A stretch of 64,000 nt of DNA from Pseudomonas sp. RIT-562 (GCF_026241895.1 NZ_JAPJIV010000007.1:186001-250000); one strand, 5' to 3'; counted from the first letter of the stretch, positions 34,655-44,884 are shown. Program-made: numbers and translations. The notes: a model not told the origin generated them from the sequence alone.

Positions 34655-35010
34655 TATTTGCGGCCCTCGGCGTCTTTGGCCACTTCGTCGGTGCGCGCGG
34701 CCATGATGAAGTCGTTGCGGTGCAGGCCCTTGATGGAATGGCTCCACCAGGTCACGGTGACTTTGCCCCACTCGGTCAGCAGGCCCGGGTGGTGACCCTC
34801 GGCCTCGGAGATTTCACCGACCGCGTTGGTGAACGCCAGGGCGTGCTTGAAATTCTTGAACAGGAAGACTTTTTCCAGCTGCATGATGCTGTCGCGAACT
34901 TCGATGTTCCAGTCCGGGATCTGCTTGAGCAATACCGGCAGTTCTTCGTCGCTGACCTGAGGTGCGCCGGCTTGGCAGGCTTCGCAATGGGCTTGGTTCA
35001 GAGCGTTCAT
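34654..35010 (-). CDS. phhB: PhhB, pterin-4a-carbinolamine dehydratase
   Basis: A 118-residue enzyme that regenerates the tetrahydropterin cofactor of PhhA. The active-site pattern [20 protein letters not shown] (His-His at about 78-79) and the C-terminal [14 protein letters not shown] segment are diagnostic. The frame is open 17 more codons upstream, but ATG 35010 ([15 protein letters not shown]) with AGGAAT upstream is the family start. It lies between phhA (69-base gap) and phhC (one-base overlap). Confidence 0.94.
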   Translation of the reverse strand: MNALNQAHCEACQAGAPQVSDEELPVLLKQIPDWNIEVRDSIMQLEKVFLFKNFKHALAFTNAVGEISEAEGHHPGLLTEWGKVTVTWWSHSIKGLHRNDFIMAARTDEVAKDAEGRK

Positions 35011-35079
35011 GGTGTATTCCTGAATTCGATTCTTGTTGGAAATTACTATCTTTGCGCGCAAGTCGCGAGCGGGATCTGC

Positions 35080-35871
35080 TCAGGCCGCTTTTGGCTTGGG
35101 CGGAAATTTCGGTGCGTGCAAGCCCAGCTGCATGCCTTGCTTGACCATGCCCATGATGTCTTCGTGGGCCAGGTCGAACAGACGCTTGAGGTTGGGCAGG
35201 ACAAAATACAACGGCTGCAGGATGTCGATGCGATAAGGCGTGCGCATGCATTCCAGCGGGTCGAAGGCTTGATGTTCAGGCTCGTCGGACAGGCAGTAGA
35301 CAGTTTCTTTAGGCGAAGAAAGAATGCCGCCGCCGTAGATGCGTTGGCCTTGGGGAGTGTCGACCAGGCCGAATTCGATGGTCATCCAGTAAAGGCGCGC
35401 CAGGTACACCCGTTCTTCCTTGGTCGCCTGCAGGCCAAGCTTGCCGTAGGTGTGGGTGAATTCGGCGAACCAGGGGTTGGTCAGCAGCGGGCAGTGGCCA
35501 AAAATCTCGTGGAAAATATCCGGCTCTTGCAGGTAGTCCAGTTCTTCGCGGGTGCGAATAAAGGTGGCCACCGGGAATTGTTTGTTGGCGAGCAATTCGA
35601 AAAAGGTCTGGAAGGGAATCAGCGCCGGAACCCGGGCCACTTGCCAGCCGGTGGTTTCACCGAGGACCTTGTTGATTTCGCCAAGTTGCGGGATGCGGTC
35701 GTGGGGCAGACCGAGTTTTTCGATACCGTCCAGGTATTCCTGGCACGCACGACCCTCGATCACTTTCAGTTGGCGAGTGATCAGCGTGTTCCACACCGCG
35801 TGTTCTTCGGCGGGGTAGTCGATAAAACCTTGCGCATCGGGCTCGCGAGCCACGTATTGCGTCTGCTTCAT
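35080..35871 (-). CDS. phhA: PhhA, phenylalanine 4-hydroxylase
   Basis: A 263-residue monomeric iron- and tetrahydropterin-dependent enzyme that makes tyrosine from phenylalanine. The iron ligands are His121 and His126 (DIFHEIFGHCPLL) and Glu166 (WMTIEFGL). It is the first gene of phhABC on the minus strand. AGGAG lies upstream of the ATG at 35871. The promoter region has an operator-like pattern at 35981-36010 and the regulator phhR is divergent from it. Confidence 0.95.
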   Translation of the reverse strand: MKQTQYVAREPDAQGFIDYPAEEHAVWNTLITRQLKVIEGRACQEYLDGIEKLGLPHDRIPQLGEINKVLGETTGWQVARVPALIPFQTFFELLANKQFPVATFIRTREELDYLQEPDIFHEIFGHCPLLTNPWFAEFTHTYGKLGLQATKEERVYLARLYWMTIEFGLVDTPQGQRIYGGGILSSPKETVYCLSDEPEHQAFDPLECMRTPYRIDILQPLYFVLPNLKRLFDLAHEDIMGMVKQGMQLGLHAPKFPPKPKAA

Positions 35872-35980
35872 GCTGCTCTCCTGCTAGGGGAATTCGTTCT
35901 TGTTATGTCCAGCTATGGACTTAGAAATACCCCAGGAAGTGGAGGAGTGCAGCGTCGTGTGCGACGTACGAGTGGGAAAA

Positions 35981-36010
35981 GTTACCGAATATCGTAAAGT
36001 TTTCGTTACG
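35981..36010. promoter_or_regulatory. Candidate PhhR (TyrR-type) operator upstream of phhA
   Basis: Three alternating half-sites repeat every 12 bases: TTAC (35982), GTAA (35994) and TTAC (36006). The pair at 35993-36010 gives CGTAAAGTTTTCGTTACG, resembling a TyrR box (TGTAAA-N6-TTTACA). The site is about 110-140 bases before the phhA start codon. Confidence 0.6.
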
Positions 36011-36124
36011 GATTGGCGGTTGTAGCGCGGACGTTGAGTTTTTCGGGTTTGAAAAGCGCTCTAGGTGTCACATAATCTTGACGGCTATTTCAGCATCTCA
36101 GCAGAAATTGCTGGAGTTTCCCCC

Positions 36125-36214
36125 GGTAGGAGTGAGCCTGCTCGCGATGGCGGTGGGTCAGTTGCCATCAGTCTGGCTGACCCACCGCCATCGCGAGCAG
36201 GCTCACTCCTACCA
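36125..36214. repeat. REPIN between phhA and phhR
   Basis: GTAGGAGTGAGCCTGCTCGC and GCGAGCAGGCTCACTCCTAC with GATGGCGGTGGGTCA symmetry inside. It lies between the operator-like site and the phhR start. Confidence 0.92.
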
Positions 36215-36252
36215 GGTGCCAAGCCCATCCACCGCTTTCTCAGGCCTTTTTT

Positions 36253-37818
36253 ATGCGTATCAAAGTCCATTGCCAAAACCGCATCGGCATCCTGCGTGAC
36301 ATCCTCAACCTGCTGGTGGAATACGGGATCAACGTCGCGCGAGGTGAAGTCGGGGGCGAGCACGGCAATGCGATCTACCTGCACTGTCCTAACCTGATCA
36401 ACCTGCAGTTCCAGGCACTGCGGGCGAAATTCGAGTCGATACCCGGGGTGTTCGGCGTCAAGCGCGTAGGACTAATGCCCAGCGAACGTCGGCATATGGA
36501 ACTCAATGCGCTACTCGGCGCGCTGGAGTTTCCGGTGCTGTCGATCGACATGGGCGGCTCGATCGTCGCGGCCAACCGGGCGGCGGCACAGCTGCTCGGA
36601 GTGCGGGTGGACGAAGTGCCGGGGATTCCGTTGTCCCGTTACGCTGAGGATTTCGACCTGCCGGAACTGGTGCGTGCCAACAAGTCGCGGATCAACGGGC
36701 TGCGGGTCAAGGTCAAGGGCGACGTGTTCCTTGCCGATATCGCGCCGCTGCAATCGGAACATGACGACAGCGAGGCCATGGCCGGCGCGGTGTTGACCCT
36801 GCACCGCGCGGATCGGGTCGGCGAGCGCATCTACAACGTGCGCAAACAGGAACTGCGCGGGTTTGACAGCATCTTCCAGAGCTCGAAAGTAATGGCCGCG
36901 GTGGTCCGCGAAGCCCGGCGCATGGCGCCCCTGGACGCACCGCTGTTGATCGAAGGCGAAACCGGCACCGGTAAGGAGTTGTTGGCGCGTGCCTGCCACC
37001 TAGCGAGTCCTCGCGGCCAGTCGCCATTGATGGCGCTCAACTGTGCGGGGCTGCCGGAGTCCATGGCCGAGACCGAACTGTTCGGCTACGGCCCAGGTGC
37101 CTTCGAGGGCGCGCGGGCTGAAGGCAAGCTCGGGCTGCTGGAGCTCACTGCTGGCGGTACGCTGTTTCTGGATGGGGTCGGCGAAATGAGCCCGCGGTTG
37201 CAGGTGAAACTGCTGCGCTTCCTGCAGGACGGCTGCTTTCGTCGGGTAGGCAGCGATGAAGAGGTTTACCTCGATGTGCGAGTGATCTGCGCGACCCAGG
37301 TGGATCTGTCCGAGCTGTGCGCGCGCGGGGAGTTCCGCCAGGATCTGTACCACCGCCTGAACGTGTTGTCGTTGCACATCCCGCCGCTGCGCGAATGCCT
37401 GGATGGCTTGACGCCGCTGGTCGAGCACTTCCTCGATCAGGCCAGCCGGCAGATCGGTTGCCCGCTGCCAAAACTGGCGCCGGCGGCGATGGAGCGGCTC
37501 AGTCACTACCATTGGCCGGGTAATGTCCGGCAGCTGGAAAACGTATTGTTCCAGGCGGTCTCCCTGTGCGAAGGCGGCACCGTCAAGGCCGAGCATATTC
37601 GCCTGCCGGATTACGGAGTGCGTCAGCCGCTTGGCGATTTCTCGCTGGAGGGCGGGCTGGACGAGATAGTCGGGCGCTTCGAAAAGGCGGTGCTGGAACG
37701 CCTGTATTCCGAGCACCCGAGCAGCCGGCAGTTGGGCAAGCGCTTGGGGGTATCGCATACCACCATTGCCAACAAGTTGCGTGAGTATGAGGTGGGCAAA
37801 GAACCCGGCAGCGCCTAG
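36253..37818 (+). CDS. phhR: PhhR, TyrR-like regulator of aromatic amino acid metabolism
   Basis: A 521-residue TyrR/PhhR-type activator. It has an N-terminal ACT-like domain (MRIKVHCQNRIGILRDIL), a PAS domain at about 80-190, an AAA+ domain with Walker A GETGTGKE near 236-243, and a C-terminal HTH (SSRQLGKRLGVSHTTIANKLRE). In place of the sigma-54-contacting GAFTGA loop it has GAFEGA, consistent with TyrR-type proteins that act with sigma-70. It controls phhABC and often aroP-like permeases. The start ATG 36253 lies after the REPIN, and the usual MRIKVHCQ N-terminus is intact. Confidence 0.93.
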   Translation: MRIKVHCQNRIGILRDILNLLVEYGINVARGEVGGEHGNAIYLHCPNLINLQFQALRAKFESIPGVFGVKRVGLMPSERRHMELNALLGALEFPVLSIDMGGSIVAANRAAAQLLGVRVDEVPGIPLSRYAEDFDLPELVRANKSRINGLRVKVKGDVFLADIAPLQSEHDDSEAMAGAVLTLHRADRVGERIYNVRKQELRGFDSIFQSSKVMAAVVREARRMAPLDAPLLIEGETGTGKELLARACHLASPRGQSPLMALNCAGLPESMAETELFGYGPGAFEGARAEGKLGLLELTAGGTLFLDGVGEMSPRLQVKLLRFLQDGCFRRVGSDEEVYLDVRVICATQVDLSELCARGEFRQDLYHRLNVLSLHIPPLRECLDGLTPLVEHFLDQASRQIGCPLPKLAPAAMERLSHYHWPGNVRQLENVLFQAVSLCEGGTVKAEHIRLPDYGVRQPLGDFSLEGGLDEIVGRFEKAVLERLYSEHPSSRQLGKRLGVSHTTIANKLREYEVGKEPGSA

Positions 37819-37991
37819 ATCCCCTGTAGCAGGCTCGGCAGCTGCTACGGAGACGGTGTCGATTCGAAGTAATTGGCACTTGCCGCGAAGCGGCACTACA
37901 CCGCCGGTTTTTCGTCTTTACCCCAATCCTCCAATCCCCTCCAAATCCCTCAAGTCCCCTGTTTGCCCGGCTTCGCGCCGCCAGAAAATAG

Positions 37992-38008
37992 TTGGTCTGC
38001 AAATTGCT
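37992..38008 (+). promoter_or_regulatory. Sigma-54 promoter of the flgF operon
   Basis: TTGGTCTGCAAATTGCT has the GG (37994-37995) and GC (38006-38007) dinucleotides exactly 10 bases apart with the TTGC -12 core. Transcription would start near 38019, about 45 bases before flgF. FleQ/FleR-dependent activation is the expectation for this class of genes. The preceding 170 bases hold only REP-like fragments. Confidence 0.72.
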
Positions 38009-38064
38009 TATGGCTCAGCAGTACAGCGGTGGGCGGCAAACGTCCGGCATGCAGAGGAAAGAGT

Positions 38065-38805
38065 GTGGATAAGTACCTTTATGTAGCTATGACCGGCGCC
38101 AGCCAGAATGCACTGGCGCAGAAGGCTCATGCGAACAACCTCGCGAACATCTCCACCAACGGTTTTCAGAAAGACCTGGAGCAGGCCCGCTCGATGCCGG
38201 TGTTTGGTGACAGCTTTCCGGCGCGGGCGTTTGCCATGGCCGAGCGGCCGGCCACCGACTTTTCCGCAGGCGCACTGGTGGAAACCGGGCGTGACCTCGA
38301 CGTCGCCGTGCAGGGCAATGGCTGGATCGCCGTGCAGAACCCCGATGGCGGTGAAAGCTACGTGCGCACCGGCAGCCTCAACGTCGATGCCCTTGGCGTA
38401 TTGCGCGCCGGCAACGGCATGCCGGTAATGGGCAATGGCGGGCCGATTGCCGTGCCGCCCGAGCAACAGATCGAAGTGGGCGAGGACGGCACCATCAGCA
38501 TCCGCGCGATGGGCGAAGGCCCGCGCGTGATGGCTGAAGTCGACCGCATCAAGCTGGTCAACCCGGACTTCAAGAACATGACCAAAGGCCTCGACGGTTC
38601 GATCCACACCAAGGACGGCCAACCGGCGCAGGCGGATGCCAACGTCAAGCTGGTGTCGGGTTTCCTCGAATCGAGCAACGTCAATGCCGTGGAAGAAATG
38701 ACCTCGGTGCTGGCGCTGGCCAAGCAGTTCGAATTGCACGTCAAGATGATGAACACCGCCAAAGAAGACGACCAGGCCATGGCTCGGGTCTTGCAGATCA
38801 GCTAA
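38065..38805 (+). CDS. flgF: FlgF, flagellar proximal rod protein
   Basis: A 246-residue rod subunit. The N-terminal helix region DKYLYVAMTGASQNALAQKAHANNLANISTNGF carries the rod-protein ANNLAN motif, and the C-terminal SNVNAVEEMTSVLALAKQFELHVKMM is the matching closing helix. Start is GTG 38065 with AGGAAA upstream. An upstream extension of the frame is antisense to nothing but lacks support. flgBCDE must be elsewhere because phhR directly precedes this gene. Confidence 0.94.
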   Translation: MDKYLYVAMTGASQNALAQKAHANNLANISTNGFQKDLEQARSMPVFGDSFPARAFAMAERPATDFSAGALVETGRDLDVAVQGNGWIAVQNPDGGESYVRTGSLNVDALGVLRAGNGMPVMGNGGPIAVPPEQQIEVGEDGTISIRAMGEGPRVMAEVDRIKLVNPDFKNMTKGLDGSIHTKDGQPAQADANVKLVSGFLESSNVNAVEEMTSVLALAKQFELHVKMMNTAKEDDQAMARVLQIS

Positions 38806-38850
38806 TTACCAGAACGTCGCGCCGTAAAACAGGCGCACGAGGAGAATCGA

Positions 38851-39636
38851 ATGCTTCCGGCTCTATGGGTTGCCAAAACCGGTCTGTCCGCCCAGGACAC
38901 CAACCTGACCACCATTTCCAACAACCTGGCGAACGTCTCGACCACGGGTTTCAAACGTGATCGCGCCGAGTTCCAGGACCTGCTCTATCAGATCAAGCGT
39001 CAGCCTGGCGCCCAGTCGACCCAGGACAGCGAACTGCCGTCGGGTCTGCAGGTGGGTACCGGTGTGCGCATTGTCGGCACGCAGAAAAACTTCACCGCCG
39101 GCAGCTTGCAAACCACCGAGCAGCCGCTGGACATGGCCATCGATGGTCGCGGTTTCTTCCAGATCCTGCAGCCGGATGGCACCACGTCCTATACCCGTGA
39201 CGGTACTTTCCACCTGGACTCCAACGGCCAGATCGTCAATGCCAGTGGCTTCGCTTTGGAACCGGCCATTGTCATCCCGAACGACGCCCAGACCTTCACG
39301 GTCGGCCGCGACGGCACCGTTTCCGTTACCGTTCCGGGCAACGCCGCTTCCCAGGTGATCGGCAACCTGCAGACGGCCGACTTCATCAACCCGGCCGGCC
39401 TGCAAGCCGTGGGCAACAACCTGTTCCTGGAAACCGCCGCCAGCGGCGCGCCGCAAGTCGGCACCCCGGGTCTCGCCGGTTTTGGTACCACGCTGCAGAA
39501 CACCCTGGAAACCTCCAACGTCAGCACCGTTGAGGAGATGGTCAACATGATCACCACCCAGCGCGCTTACGAGATGAACTCCAAGGTGATCTCCACCGCC
39601 GACCAGATGCTCTCGTTCGTAACGCAGAATCTGTAA
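38851..39636 (+). CDS. flgG: FlgG, flagellar distal rod protein
   Basis: A 261-residue distal rod subunit with the N-terminal MLPALWVAKTGLSAQDTNLTTISNNLANVSTTGFK and the C-terminal TSNVSTVEEMVNMITTQRAYEMNSKVIS segments that form the coiled-coil D0 domain. A short ribosome site (GAGGAGAATCGA) precedes the ATG. It follows flgF by 45 bases. Confidence 0.96.
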   Translation: MLPALWVAKTGLSAQDTNLTTISNNLANVSTTGFKRDRAEFQDLLYQIKRQPGAQSTQDSELPSGLQVGTGVRIVGTQKNFTAGSLQTTEQPLDMAIDGRGFFQILQPDGTTSYTRDGTFHLDSNGQIVNASGFALEPAIVIPNDAQTFTVGRDGTVSVTVPGNAASQVIGNLQTADFINPAGLQAVGNNLFLETAASGAPQVGTPGLAGFGTTLQNTLETSNVSTVEEMVNMITTQRAYEMNSKVISTADQMLSFVTQNL

Positions 39637-39688
39637 TCAAGTCTATGGGGCGGCCACGCGGTCGCCGGCAACACCGTGAGGTAGGGTC

Positions 39689-40384
39689 ATGAATCGCTTC
39701 GTATCTGTTCTGGCACTGAGTGGGATCACCGCGCTCGCGGGCTGTGTCGCGCCCGCGCCCCGGCCCAACGACCCGTACTACGCCCCGGTGTTGCCGCGCA
39801 CGCCGCTGCCGGCTGCCGCCAACAATGGCTCGATCTACCAGGCGGGCTTCGAACAGAACCTGTACAGCGACCGCAAGGCGTTTCGCGTGGGTGACATCAT
39901 CACCATCACGCTGAACGAGCGCACCCAGGCGAGCAAGAACGCCAACTCGCAGATCGGCAAGAACAGCAAGACCGACATCGGCCTGAGCTCGTTTTTCGGA
40001 GGCGGCCTGAGCACCAATGACCCGGTGGGGGGCGGTGACCTGAGCCTGGACGTCGGATATTCCGGCGACCGTGCGACCAAGGGCGACAGCAAGTCCGGCC
40101 AGAGCAACAGCCTGACCGGTTCGATCACCGTGACCGTCGCCGACGTATTGCCCAACGGCATCATCGCCGTGCGCGGCGAGAAGTGGCTGACCCTCAACAC
40201 CGGCGATGAGCTGGTGCGGATTGCCGGCATGGTCCGCGCCGATGACATCTCCACCGACAACACCGTGTCGTCGACCCGGGTCGCCGATGCACGCATCACC
40301 TATTCGGGCACCGGAGCCTTCGCCGATGCGAGTCAGCCAGGCTGGTTCGACCGTTTCTTCCTCAGCCCGCTGTTCCCTTTCTAG
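39689..40384 (+). CDS. flgH: FlgH, flagellar L-ring lipoprotein
   Basis: A 231-residue outer-membrane lipoprotein with the lipobox LTALAGC-type sequence: [19 protein letters not shown], Cys19 being the lipidated residue. [21 protein letters not shown] and the conserved [26 protein letters not shown] segment are family marks. It is followed directly by flgI. Confidence 0.95.
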   Translation: MNRFVSVLALSGITALAGCVAPAPRPNDPYYAPVLPRTPLPAAANNGSIYQAGFEQNLYSDRKAFRVGDIITITLNERTQASKNANSQIGKNSKTDIGLSSFFGGGLSTNDPVGGGDLSLDVGYSGDRATKGDSKSGQSNSLTGSITVTVADVLPNGIIAVRGEKWLTLNTGDELVRIAGMVRADDISTDNTVSSTRVADARITYSGTGAFADASQPGWFDRFFLSPLFPF

Positions 40385-41512
40385 GTGGCTATCAAGTTGA
40401 GCACGTTGAACTTCAAACACCTGATGCTGGGCGCGTTGCTGCTGGGCGCAGCCTTCAACGCTCAAGCCGAGCGGCTGAAGGACATCGCCAGTATTTCCGG
40501 CGTGCGGTCCAACCAATTGATCGGCTATGGCCTGGTGGTCGGGCTTAACGGCACCGGCGACCAGACAACGCAGACTCCGTTCACCCTGCAAACCTTCAAC
40601 AACATGCTGTCGCAGTTCGGCATCAAGGTGCCGCCGGGTTCGGGCAACGTACAGTTGAAAAACGTCGCGGCGGTATCGATCAGTGCCGACCTGCCGGCGT
40701 TCGCCAAGCCGGGTCAGCAGGTGGATATCACCGTGTCGTCGATCGGCAACTCCAAGAGCCTGCGCGGCGGCACCTTGCTGCTGACGCCGCTCAAGGGTAT
40801 CGACGGCAACGTCTATGCGATCGCCCAGGGCAACCTGGTGGTCGGCGGTTTTGATGCCGAAGGTCGCGACGGTTCGAAGATCACCGTCAACGTCCCGTCG
40901 GCCGGGCGCATCCCCGGCGGTGCTTCGGTCGAGCGTGCGGTACCGAGTGGTTTTAACCAGGGCAACAGCCTGACGCTGAACCTCAACCGTTCGGACTTCA
41001 CCACCGCCAAGCGCATCGTCGACAAGATCAACAACATGCTCGGCCCTGGCGTGGCCCAGGCCATCGACGGCGGCTCGATCCGTGTCAGTGCGCCACTGGA
41101 TCCGAGCCAGCGCGTCGACTACCTGTCGATCATCGAAAACCTTGAAGTCGATCCGGGCCAGGCGGTGGCTAAAGTCATCATCAACTCGCGTACTGGCACC
41201 ATCGTGATCGGCCAGAACGTCAAAGTGTCCCCGGCCGCCGTCACCCACGGCAGCCTGACCGTGACCATCACCGAAGACCCGATCGTCAGCCAGCCTGGCC
41301 CGCTGTCCAATGGCCAGACGGCCGTCGTGCCGCGCTCGCGGGTCAACGCCCAGCAGGAAGCCAAGCCGATGTTCAAGTTCGGCCCGGGCACTACCCTCGA
41401 CGAAATCGTCCGGGCGGTGAACCAGGTCGGCGCGGCACCGGGTGACCTGATGGCCATTCTCGAAGCACTGAAACAGGCCGGCGCCCTGCAAGCCGACCTG
41501 ATCGTGATCTGA
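40385..41512 (+). CDS. flgI: FlgI, flagellar P-ring protein
   Basis: A 375-residue periplasmic P-ring protein with a signal peptide ending AFNAQA and the mature start [32 protein letters not shown]. The C-terminal [34 protein letters not shown] is diagnostic. The GTG at 40385 abuts the flgH stop and has no clear ribosome site. An internal ATG 13 codons later (MLGALLLGA) is possible but would shorten the signal peptide. Confidence 0.94.
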   Translation: MAIKLSTLNFKHLMLGALLLGAAFNAQAERLKDIASISGVRSNQLIGYGLVVGLNGTGDQTTQTPFTLQTFNNMLSQFGIKVPPGSGNVQLKNVAAVSISADLPAFAKPGQQVDITVSSIGNSKSLRGGTLLLTPLKGIDGNVYAIAQGNLVVGGFDAEGRDGSKITVNVPSAGRIPGGASVERAVPSGFNQGNSLTLNLNRSDFTTAKRIVDKINNMLGPGVAQAIDGGSIRVSAPLDPSQRVDYLSIIENLEVDPGQAVAKVIINSRTGTIVIGQNVKVSPAAVTHGSLTVTITEDPIVSQPGPLSNGQTAVVPRSRVNAQQEAKPMFKFGPGTTLDEIVRAVNQVGAAPGDLMAILEALKQAGALQADLIVI

Positions 41513-41523
41513 GGACCGCGCCC

Positions 41524-42822
41524 ATGGATATGTACAAGAGCGGTCTGGTCAGCAGCAGCGATTCGGGGTCCTATTCGGACTTGAATCGCCTCAACCAGCT
41601 GAAGGTCGGCGACAAGAACAGCGACGCGAACATGCGCAAGGTGGCGCAGGAATTCGAGTCGCTGTTCCTCGGCGAAATGCTCAAGTCCATGCGTTCGGCC
41701 ACCAATGCGCTGGGCCAGGACAATCCGCTGAACACCGCTGAAGCCAAGCAGTACCAGGAAATGTACGACCAGCAGCTGGCCGTTTCCATGTCGCGCGAAG
41801 GCGGCGGTATCGGCCTGGCTGACGTGCTGATGCGCCAGATGTCGAAGAACAAACCCATGGCTCCGGGTGAAGCGGCGGCTGCGTCCGCCGCCAAGCAGGC
41901 CGAGGCGAAAGCTGCGGTGGAAACACCAATTGCTGCGGGCACGGCTGCCACCAACGGACCGTTGTCGCGCCTCAATGGCCAGCGCCCGTTGTGGGCTTCG
42001 CGCTCGATCCATGCACCGCAGGCAGCGGGTGAGGGCGCGCACCGCAATGACATGGCGCTGATCAACCAGCGCCGCCTGGCATTGCCACCGAAACTGGCCG
42101 ACCGCCTGCTCGCCGGCCTGGTGCCATCGGCCGCAACGCCGGCCGCCACGGCTACTGCAGCGATCAATAAAATCGAAGTGCCCCAGGTCAGCCCGACCGG
42201 CGCCGGTTCGCTGTACAACGGCGACTGGCTGACCGCGCAAACCGAGGCGCCGGCCAGCGGTCGCCTGCAGATCTACGGCCGGGCCATGGCGCAAATCCCC
42301 CTGGCGCCGCCGAAAAAAGCTTTCAGTTCCTCCGACGAATTCGTCAACGCCATGCTGCCGATGGCCAAGGAAGCCGCCGACCGCATCGGCGTCGATCCGC
42401 GTTACCTGGTGGCCCAGGCCGCCCTGGAAACCGGCTGGGGCAAATCCGTGATGCGCGCCCAGGATGGCAGCAGCAGCCACAACCTGTTCGGCATCAAGGC
42501 CAGCAGCAATTGGAAGGGCGATTCGGCCCGAGCGATCACCAGCGAATTCAGAAACGGCGAGATGGTCAAGGAGACCGCGCAGTTCCGTTCCTACGACTCT
42601 TACAAAGACAGCTTCCACGACCTCGTGACGCTGCTGCAAACCAACAATCGCTATCAAGATGTCGTGAAGTCTGCCGATAACCCGGAACAATTTGTACGCG
42701 AGTTGCAAAAGGCCGGTTACGCAACCGACCCGAACTACGCGAGCAAGATTTCGCAGATAGCCAGGCAGATGACGAGTTATCAGAACTACGCTGCGGCGGG
42801 CGTTTCCACTACGCCTTTATAG
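41524..42822 (+). CDS. flgJ: FlgJ, rod cap and peptidoglycan hydrolase
   Basis: A 432-residue two-part protein. The N-terminal region has the rod-capping motif KVAQEFESLFLGEMLKSMR at about 40-58. The C-terminal part from about 270 is a glucosaminidase-type hydrolase with AALETGWGKS (catalytic Glu) and SHNLFGIKAS. The intervening Ala/Pro-rich linker is long. It opens the rod's path through the wall. It starts 11 bases after flgI. Confidence 0.95.
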   Translation: MDMYKSGLVSSSDSGSYSDLNRLNQLKVGDKNSDANMRKVAQEFESLFLGEMLKSMRSATNALGQDNPLNTAEAKQYQEMYDQQLAVSMSREGGGIGLADVLMRQMSKNKPMAPGEAAAASAAKQAEAKAAVETPIAAGTAATNGPLSRLNGQRPLWASRSIHAPQAAGEGAHRNDMALINQRRLALPPKLADRLLAGLVPSAATPAATATAAINKIEVPQVSPTGAGSLYNGDWLTAQTEAPASGRLQIYGRAMAQIPLAPPKKAFSSSDEFVNAMLPMAKEAADRIGVDPRYLVAQAALETGWGKSVMRAQDGSSSHNLFGIKASSNWKGDSARAITSEFRNGEMVKETAQFRSYDSYKDSFHDLVTLLQTNNRYQDVVKSADNPEQFVRELQKAGYATDPNYASKISQIARQMTSYQNYAAAGVSTTPL

Positions 42823-42845
42823 GCACAAGGTATAAGGTCTGAACC

Positions 42846-44870
42846 ATGAGTTTGCTCAATATCGGGATGTCGGGTCTCAACGCCAGTCAGGTGTCGTTGG
42901 CGACTGTCGGCAATAACATTGCCAACGCCAACACCGCCGGCTATTCGCGCCAGCAGACCATCCAGACCAGCAATACCTCGAATCTGAATGGCGGCGTGTT
43001 CATCGGCAGCGGCACAACCCTGGCGGATGTGCGCCGGGTGTATAACGCCTATCTCGATCAACAGCTGCAGACCAGCACTTCGCTGAGCAACGATGCCAAC
43101 TCGTACCTGGAGCAGGTCAACCCGCTCGACAAACTGTTCTCCGACAAGACCACCGGCATCAGTGCGGTGTTGAGCAGCTTCTTTGCCGCAGTGCAAACCT
43201 CGGCCGCTACCCCAAGCGATACGGCGGCGCGCCAGTTGCTGCTGACCAACGCACAAACCCTGAGCAACCGCTTCAACGCGCTGTCGTCGCAGATGCAGCA
43301 GCAGAACGAAGGCATCAACAGCCAGCTGACCACCATGACCGAAAAGGTCAACCAGTTGACGGCCTCGATTGCCTCGCTGAACCAGCAGATTTCCCAGGCC
43401 GGCAGCTCGACCGGCAGCGGCCCGAACAACCTGCTCGATGCGCGTAACGAAGCGGTGCGCACGCTCAATGAGCTGGTCGGCGTGACCGTCCAGGAACAGA
43501 ACGGCAGCTACAACGTATCCCTCGGCACGGGCCAGTCGCTGGTGCTGGGCAACACGTCCAACACCCTATCGACCGCCCGCACCGGCATCGACAAGAACCA
43601 GCTGAACATCCAGGTCAACTCGCCGTCTTCGGTGAGCGATGTGACCTCGGTTATCAGCGGCGGCAAGATCGGCGGATTGCTGCGCTACCGTGAAGACGTG
43701 CTGGTGCCGGCGATGAACGACCTGGGCCGCACCGCGATCGTGGTCGCCGACAAGATCAACCGCCAATTGGGCCAGGGCCTCGACGCCAATGGCGAGTTCG
43801 GCGCTTCGTTGTTCTCCAGCATCAACAGTGCGGCGGCCATCAGCCAGCGCAGCCTGGCGGCATCGAGCAACAGCGCAGGTTCGGGCAATCTTGACGTCAG
43901 CATCACCAACTCCAGCGCGCTGACCACCTTCGATTACGAAGTGACGTTCACCGCCGCGGACAAGTACACGGTCAAACGTTCCGACGGCAAGAGCATGGGC
44001 AGTTTCGACCTGAACCCGGCGGCCGAGATCGATGGTTTTAAACTCAACCTCAACGGCGGTGGCCTGAGCGCTGGTGACACCTTCAAGGTGATCCCGACCC
44101 GGACGGGTGCCAGCACCATCACCACGCAGATGACCGACTCGAACAAACTTGCCTTTGCCGGCGCCCTGGTCGCGACCAGCAACACCGGCAACGGCGGCAC
44201 CGGCGCGCTGACTCCGCCGGCACTGACAGTGCCGATGGACATCTACTCCGGCGCCGACTTGGCCGACTTGCAGGCCGGGATCAAGAATTCCATGCCGGTG
44301 ACCCTGGCCTTCAAGGAAGCGGCGGGGGGCAGCCAGGCCTACGAAATCTTCAACGCGAAAGGCCAGAGCATTGGCACCGGCACCATCGTGCCGGGGCAGG
44401 GCAACGACCTGACGATCAACGTGCCAATCCTCGACGCCGCCGGCCTGCCGATTGCCGGCAAGTCGTTTTCCTTCAACACCACGGTCAGCGGCTCGCCGTC
44501 GAAGAACGACAAATACGAAGTCGCCTTCAACGTCGACGGCAAAAAAGACAACCGCAACGCCAACGAAGTGTTGGGCCTGCAAACCAAGGCCACGGTCGGC
44601 GTCAGTGGCGGCAACGCCGGCATGAGCATGACCACCGCCTACAGCCGCCTGGTGGAACAGGTCGGCGCCAAGGCCAGCCAGGCCCTGGGCGACAGCACCG
44701 CCAGCGGGGCAATTTTGGCACGGGCCAAGTCCGAAGTCGCGTCAGTGTCCCAGGTCAACCTGGACGATGAAGCCGCCGACCTGGTCAAGTTCCAGCAGTA
44801 CTACACCGCGTCGTCGCAGATTATCAAGGCCGCGCAAGAAACGTTCAGCACGCTGATCAACAGTCTTTAA
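42846..44870 (+). CDS. flgK: FlgK, hook-filament junction protein 1
   Basis: A 674-residue junction protein starting MSLLNIGMSGLNASQVSLATVGNNIANANTAGYSRQ and ending QVNLDDEAADLVKFQQYYTASSQIIKAAQETFSTLINSL, the two helices of the filament-like core. The central region (about 340-570) is Gly/Ser/Thr-rich and variable. It follows flgJ by 23 bases and precedes flgL by 14. Confidence 0.95.
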   Translation: MSLLNIGMSGLNASQVSLATVGNNIANANTAGYSRQQTIQTSNTSNLNGGVFIGSGTTLADVRRVYNAYLDQQLQTSTSLSNDANSYLEQVNPLDKLFSDKTTGISAVLSSFFAAVQTSAATPSDTAARQLLLTNAQTLSNRFNALSSQMQQQNEGINSQLTTMTEKVNQLTASIASLNQQISQAGSSTGSGPNNLLDARNEAVRTLNELVGVTVQEQNGSYNVSLGTGQSLVLGNTSNTLSTARTGIDKNQLNIQVNSPSSVSDVTSVISGGKIGGLLRYREDVLVPAMNDLGRTAIVVADKINRQLGQGLDANGEFGASLFSSINSAAAISQRSLAASSNSAGSGNLDVSITNSSALTTFDYEVTFTAADKYTVKRSDGKSMGSFDLNPAAEIDGFKLNLNGGGLSAGDTFKVIPTRTGASTITTQMTDSNKLAFAGALVATSNTGNGGTGALTPPALTVPMDIYSGADLADLQAGIKNSMPVTLAFKEAAGGSQAYEIFNAKGQSIGTGTIVPGQGNDLTINVPILDAAGLPIAGKSFSFNTTVSGSPSKNDKYEVAFNVDGKKDNRNANEVLGLQTKATVGVSGGNAGMSMTTAYSRLVEQVGAKASQALGDSTASGAILARAKSEVASVSQVNLDDEAADLVKFQQYYTASSQIIKAAQETFSTLINSL

Positions 44871-44884
44871 GGGAGTCTTCGACG

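Noticed and set aside
39551..41491. Open frame of 646 codons on the minus strand across flgG-flgI
   Set aside because: It is antisense to well-conserved flagellar genes, its product is low-complexity (D, R, H, V and A rich), and it is a typical by-product of high GC3 coding DNA.
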